Source: Chroococcidiopsis sp. CCMEE 29 (GTDB lineage Bacteria > Cyanobacteriota > Cyanobacteriia > Cyanobacteriales > Chroococcidiopsidaceae). From it: a stretch of 64,000 nucleotides of DNA. Below the pieces are notes generated by a model. It did not search any database. It worked only from the letters and a program-made list of their open reading frames with translations, and was not told the origin of the DNA. A program made the translations under genes and the position numbers. Below, piece by piece: positions 60,747 to 64,000 of this stretch. The stretch covers positions 1,911,001 to 1,975,000 of the forward strand of contig NZ_CP083761.1 of the NCBI RefSeq assembly GCF_023558375.1, given 5' to 3'. Within the stretch, counting starts at the first letter, position 1, and every line of letters starts with the position of its first letter.

Positions 60747-63317
60747 GTGGATTCCCGTTACAACCCCGCAGCAGTCGAGGAAAAGTGGCAACAAACTTGG
60801 GCAGAACAAGGTTTAGATCAGACCGATGAAAACAAAGATCAGCCGAAATTCTATGCCCTATCGATGTTTCCCTATCCATCGGGTAGCCTGCATATGGGTC
60901 ATGTCCGTAACTACGTGATTACGGATGTGATTGCTAGACTCAAGCGGATGCAAGGGTATCGTGTACTACACCCAATGGGGTGGGATGCTTTTGGTTTACC
61001 TGCAGAAAACGCGGCGATTGAGCGGAATATTCCTCCGGCAAAGTGGACTTATCAAAATATTGCCCAGATGCGGCAGCAGTTGCAACGGCTGGGGTTGTCG
61101 ATTGATTGGAGCCGGGAAGTTGCCACCTGTTCGCCAGATTATTACAAGTGGACGCAGTGGATTTTCTTGCAGTTGCTCAAAACGGGTCTAGCTTACCAAA
61201 AAGAAGCAGCAGTTAATTGGGACCCAATCGATCAAACTGTGTTGGCAAATGAGCAAGTAGATAATGAGGGACGCTCCTGGCGATCGGGTGCCAAAGTTGA
61301 GCGGAAACTGCTGCGTCAATGGTTCCTCAAAATTACCGACTACGCCGAACAGTTGCTGAATGACCTTGACAAGTTGACTGGTTGGCCGGAGCGAGTCAAG
61401 CTGATGCAAGCCAACTGGATTGGTAAATCTGTAGGGGCATACCTGGAGTTTCCCATTATTGGCGTAGAGGAAAAAATTGGTGTCTTTACCACCAGACCTG
61501 ATACGGTCTATGGTGTGACCTACGTTGTTTTAGCGCCAGAGCATCCCCTGACTCGTCGCGTTACCACACCAGAACAGCAAGCGACGGTAGAAGCATTTAT
61601 TCAAGAAGTTTCCGCTCAAAGTGAATTAGAACGAACTGCTGAAGACAAACCTAAGCGGGGGATTCCAACTGGGGGTAAGGCAGTTAATCCTTTTACAGGC
61701 GAAGAGATTTCAATTTGGATTGCTGACTATGTGCTGTATGAATACGGAACCGGGGCAGTGATGGGAGTTCCAGCCCATGATGCACGAGATTTTCAGTTTG
61801 CGAAAGGTAATCAGCTGCCGATTAAAGTCGTAATTGTTCCAACTGATGCAGCTGAAGAAGCCGCAACGGCTATTAAGGCAGCTTACACTGAGCCGGGCAT
61901 CGTAGTTAATTCTGATGTCTTTAGTGGCATGTCTTCCAGCGATGCAAAAGAAGCGATCGTTCAATATGCGGAAAGACAAGGTTTTGGTAAAGCCAGGGTG
62001 CAATATCGCCTCCGGGATTGGTTAATCTCACGGCAACGTTACTGGGGCGCACCCATTCCAGTCATTCACTGTCCCAACTGTGGCATTGTACCAGTGCCGG
62101 ATTCAGACTTGCCGGTTCAATTGCCGGAAGATGTGACTTTTTCGGGTCGCGGTGCTTCGCCATTAGCTAAATTGGAAAATTGGGTTAATGTGCCTTGTCC
62201 CACCTGTGGCACTCCAGCCAAACGAGAGACCGACACGATGGATACGTTTATTGATTCATCGTGGTACTTCTTACGCTATCCCGATGCTAATAATGACCAG
62301 CAGGTTTTTGATCCAGCCACGACAAATGATTGGATGCCAGTAGATCAATATGTAGGTGGAATTGAACACGCGATTTTGCATTTGTTGTATTCGCGCTTCT
62401 TTACCAAAGTGTTGCGCGATCGCGCCTTATTAAACTTTGACGAACCCTTTCAACGTCTCTTAACTCAAGGCATGGTTCAGGGTATCACCTACAAAAATCC
62501 AGTTACTGGCAAGTACATTCCTCCTGCTCAAGTAGACTCAGCCGACCCTAAAGATCCAGAGACTGGGGAAGGACTGGAGGTCTTCTATGAAAAAATGTCC
62601 AAGTCAAAATACAACGGCGTTGACCCAGAGGAGGTCTTGGCGAAGTATGGAGCAGATACTGCTCGAATGTTCATTTTATTTAAAGCGCCGCCAGAAAAAG
62701 ATTTGGAATGGGATGATGCCGATGTGGAAGGGCAATTCCGGTTTTTAAATCGGGTTTGGCGTTTAGTAACAGATTTTAGCGGTCAAGCCAACGCAAAAGA
62801 ACAATCTAAAATCCAAAATCCAAAATCTAAAATCGAGAAGGATTTGCGGCGGGCGATTCACACGGCAATTAAGAATGTTACAGAAGACTTAGAGGGGGAA
62901 TATCAATTTAATACAGCTGTTTCAGAATTGATGAAGTTGAGTAATGCCCTGGCTGATGCTAGTTGCAAAGATTCGCCAGTTTATGCCGAAGGGATTGCTA
63001 CACTGATTTTACTACTATCCCCGTTTGCGCCTCATATTGCTGATGAGTTGTGGCAGGCGATCGGTAATGCTGATTTAGTCCATACCCAGACTTGGCCTAA
63101 ATTTGATCCAGCTGCCTTAGTTGCTGATGAAGTAACTTTGGTAATTCAGATCATGGGTAAAACTAGAGGCACAATTCAAGTTCCGGCACAGGCAGACAAG
63201 CAAGAACTGGAACAGTACGCTCGTAATTCAGATGTTGCTCAGCGCTATATAGAAGGGAAGGAAATTAAGAAGGTGATTGTGGTGCCTGGGAAGTTGGTGA
63301 ATTTTGTGGTTGGTTGA
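60747..63317 (+). CDS. leuS: Leucine-tRNA ligase
   Basis: A class I aminoacyl-tRNA synthetase of 856 residues. HIGH motif is SLHMGHVRN (about 47-55) and KMSKS motif is [14 protein letters not shown] (about 617-630). The CP1 editing domain lies between ([19 protein letters not shown]). GTG 60747 is the start, with AGGAG 9 bases upstream. Near residue 687 ([19 protein letters not shown]) there is an odd insertion encoded by the heptanucleotide repeat at 62803-62834, between the catalytic region and the anticodon-binding domain. Confidence 0.97.
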   Translation: MDSRYNPAAVEEKWQQTWAEQGLDQTDENKDQPKFYALSMFPYPSGSLHMGHVRNYVITDVIARLKRMQGYRVLHPMGWDAFGLPAENAAIERNIPPAKWTYQNIAQMRQQLQRLGLSIDWSREVATCSPDYYKWTQWIFLQLLKTGLAYQKEAAVNWDPIDQTVLANEQVDNEGRSWRSGAKVERKLLRQWFLKITDYAEQLLNDLDKLTGWPERVKLMQANWIGKSVGAYLEFPIIGVEEKIGVFTTRPDTVYGVTYVVLAPEHPLTRRVTTPEQQATVEAFIQEVSAQSELERTAEDKPKRGIPTGGKAVNPFTGEEISIWIADYVLYEYGTGAVMGVPAHDARDFQFAKGNQLPIKVVIVPTDAAEEAATAIKAAYTEPGIVVNSDVFSGMSSSDAKEAIVQYAERQGFGKARVQYRLRDWLISRQRYWGAPIPVIHCPNCGIVPVPDSDLPVQLPEDVTFSGRGASPLAKLENWVNVPCPTCGTPAKRETDTMDTFIDSSWYFLRYPDANNDQQVFDPATTNDWMPVDQYVGGIEHAILHLLYSRFFTKVLRDRALLNFDEPFQRLLTQGMVQGITYKNPVTGKYIPPAQVDSADPKDPETGEGLEVFYEKMSKSKYNGVDPEEVLAKYGADTARMFILFKAPPEKDLEWDDADVEGQFRFLNRVWRLVTDFSGQANAKEQSKIQNPKSKIEKDLRRAIHTAIKNVTEDLEGEYQFNTAVSELMKLSNALADASCKDSPVYAEGIATLILLLSPFAPHIADELWQAIGNADLVHTQTWPKFDPAALVADEVTLVIQIMGKTRGTIQVPAQADKQELEQYARNSDVAQRYIEGKEIKKVIVVPGKLVNFVVG
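62803..62834. repeat. Heptanucleotide repeat inside leuS
   Basis: Four units of ATCTAAA/ATCCAAA in frame, encoding [12 protein letters not shown]. The motif is the one found between genes at 1111 and 10688. Confidence 0.85.
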
Positions 63318-63339
63318 GGTGACTAGTGAACAGTAATTG

Positions 63340-64000
63340 ATGGCACCCAACTTCTATCCTCCCCGCGTTAACCCATTTCTGGTTAGACTAGCCCAGTTCA
63401 TCGCTCCTTGTGGAGCAAGCTGGTTCTATCAATTTGAACTAGTTGTGAGTCCTGAGTGTCTGGAAAAGATTCGTTCGCTGAAAAATCAAAGGCTGCTCCT
63501 ACTGCCAAATCACCCCACATTTCAAGACCCGATTGTCATGTTCCTGCTCTCTGCCAAGTTAGGGCAGACGTTTTACTACTTAGCAGCTTATGAACTACTC
63601 AGTGAGGCAGTCGGTGGTATTCTACAAAGGTTAGGAGTGTATTCTATCCGGCGGGGTTTAGTGGATCGCCCCAGCATCGCGCAGACGTTGGAACTATTAA
63701 CTCAGCCTGGTTGCCGTCTAGTCGTTTTTCCAGAGGGGGGATGTTCCTTTCAGAACGATACTGTCATGCCTTTTCGAGTAGGAGCCGTGCAAATTGCCTT
63801 TCAGGCGATGAGTAAAATGGTCAAGCAGGGTGAACCACTACCCGATCTCTATGCGGTACCAGTCAGCATCAAGTATCGCTACACCCAGGACATGAATGAG
63901 GTGATCGATCAGACGCTGAACCGACTTGAGCAGGCATTGAATTTGAATGTAGTTTCTGGCTCTAGTTCCTATGAGCGGCTACAGGCGATCGCAGATCGAG
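63340..64000 (+). CDS. 1-acyl-glycerol-3-phosphate acyltransferase-like protein, partial
   Basis: The frame from ATG 63340 runs off the right edge after 220 residues. LLLLPNHPTFQDPIVMFLLS holds the NHxxxxD acyltransferase motif (His and Asp). VVFPEGGCSFQNDTVMPFRV is the FPEG substrate motif. The order and spacing are those of PlsC-like acyltransferases, although this subfamily does not let me choose a substrate. The start is 20 bases after leuS, so it may be cotranscribed with it. Confidence 0.85.
   Translation, partial: MAPNFYPPRVNPFLVRLAQFIAPCGASWFYQFELVVSPECLEKIRSLKNQRLLLLPNHPTFQDPIVMFLLSAKLGQTFYYLAAYELLSEAVGGILQRLGVYSIRRGLVDRPSIAQTLELLTQPGCRLVVFPEGGCSFQNDTVMPFRVGAVQIAFQAMSKMVKQGEPLPDLYAVPVSIKYRYTQDMNEVIDQTLNRLEQALNLNVVSGSSSYERLQAIADR

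Noticed and set aside
1-64000. tRNA or rRNA genes
   Set aside because: I looked through the larger gaps for tRNA arms and rRNA motifs and found none. A covariance scan could not be run.

Overview
This window is a piece of a cyanobacterial chromosome. The evidence is psaC, the sbtA-sbtB bicarbonate uptake pair, cyanophycin genes, a PAM68-type photosystem II assembly factor, several cyanobacteria-only families (DUF2605, DUF2973, DUF1517) and very frequent HIP1 octamers (GCGATCGC). Gene content is mostly core and the strands are mixed. I cannot name the genus. The many dispersed short tandem repeats, pseudogene scraps and a gyrB intein suggest a fairly large, repeat-rich genome rather than a streamlined marine picocyanobacterium.

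Layout. 0-5 kb: the 5' end of a ureohydrolase (guanidine hydrolase/agmatinase family) on the minus strand behind a clear guanidine-I riboswitch, a small conserved protein, a scrap of a YbhN-like gene, then hydrolase, DUF4112, YihY/BrkB and threonine synthase. 5-14 kb: a large membrane-anchored protein of unknown function, an attC-like hairpin, a divergent MarR/EamA pair with duplicated operators, DUF29, remnants of a DUF6887/DUF6888-like pair, recQ and a YdeI-like gene. 14-25 kb: acetyltransferase, thrS, DUF2605/DUF2973, DUF4383, a 0.9 kb stretch holding a YjbQ scrap and a startless frame, tyrA, DUF1517, a lipoprotein, aroF, pam68-rpsO and cphB. 25-34 kb: cphA2, an XRE regulator plus a split and internally deleted hybrid histidine-kinase locus, a GH13 enzyme and hsp20. 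34-46 kb: psaC, glmS, an HTH-HNH nuclease gene, glcE and glcD with an overlapping HEPN pair, the sbtA-sbtB-carbonic anhydrase operon and miaA. 46-54 kb: gyrB with a 435-residue intein, an IS1-family element, an iron-siderophore binding protein, and a sucrase/ferredoxin-like gene cut by a TnpB-only IS200/IS605-type element. 54-64 kb: an FHA zinc-ribbon protein, pgl, two arsenosugar-type glycosyltransferases, hflX, queF, a phasin-like gene, SRP RNA, leuS and the start of an acyltransferase gene.

Connections. Carbon metabolism recurs: SbtA, SbtB and an exported beta-carbonic anhydrase for bicarbonate uptake, GlcD/GlcE for photorespiratory glycolate, and a GH13 enzyme for glycogen. Nitrogen storage and recovery are represented by cyanophycinase, CphA2 and the guanidine-responsive ureohydrolase. 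thrC, tyrA and aroF supply amino acids.

Most notable observations: (1) the guanidine-I riboswitch and ureohydrolase; (2) a kinase-core deletion plus frameshift that split one hybrid kinase gene in two; (3) a TnpB element inserted so cleanly that removing it restores the host frame; (4) three genes whose expected start is AUU, AUC or AUA; (5) short tandem repeats that have entered coding sequences (miaA, leuS, aroF, the BrkB gene and a glycosyltransferase gene). I see no CRISPR array, no tRNA and no rRNA gene. No obviously new multi-gene system stands out. The HTH-HNH nuclease gene and the HEPN pair are the best candidates for under-described defence or toxin functions.
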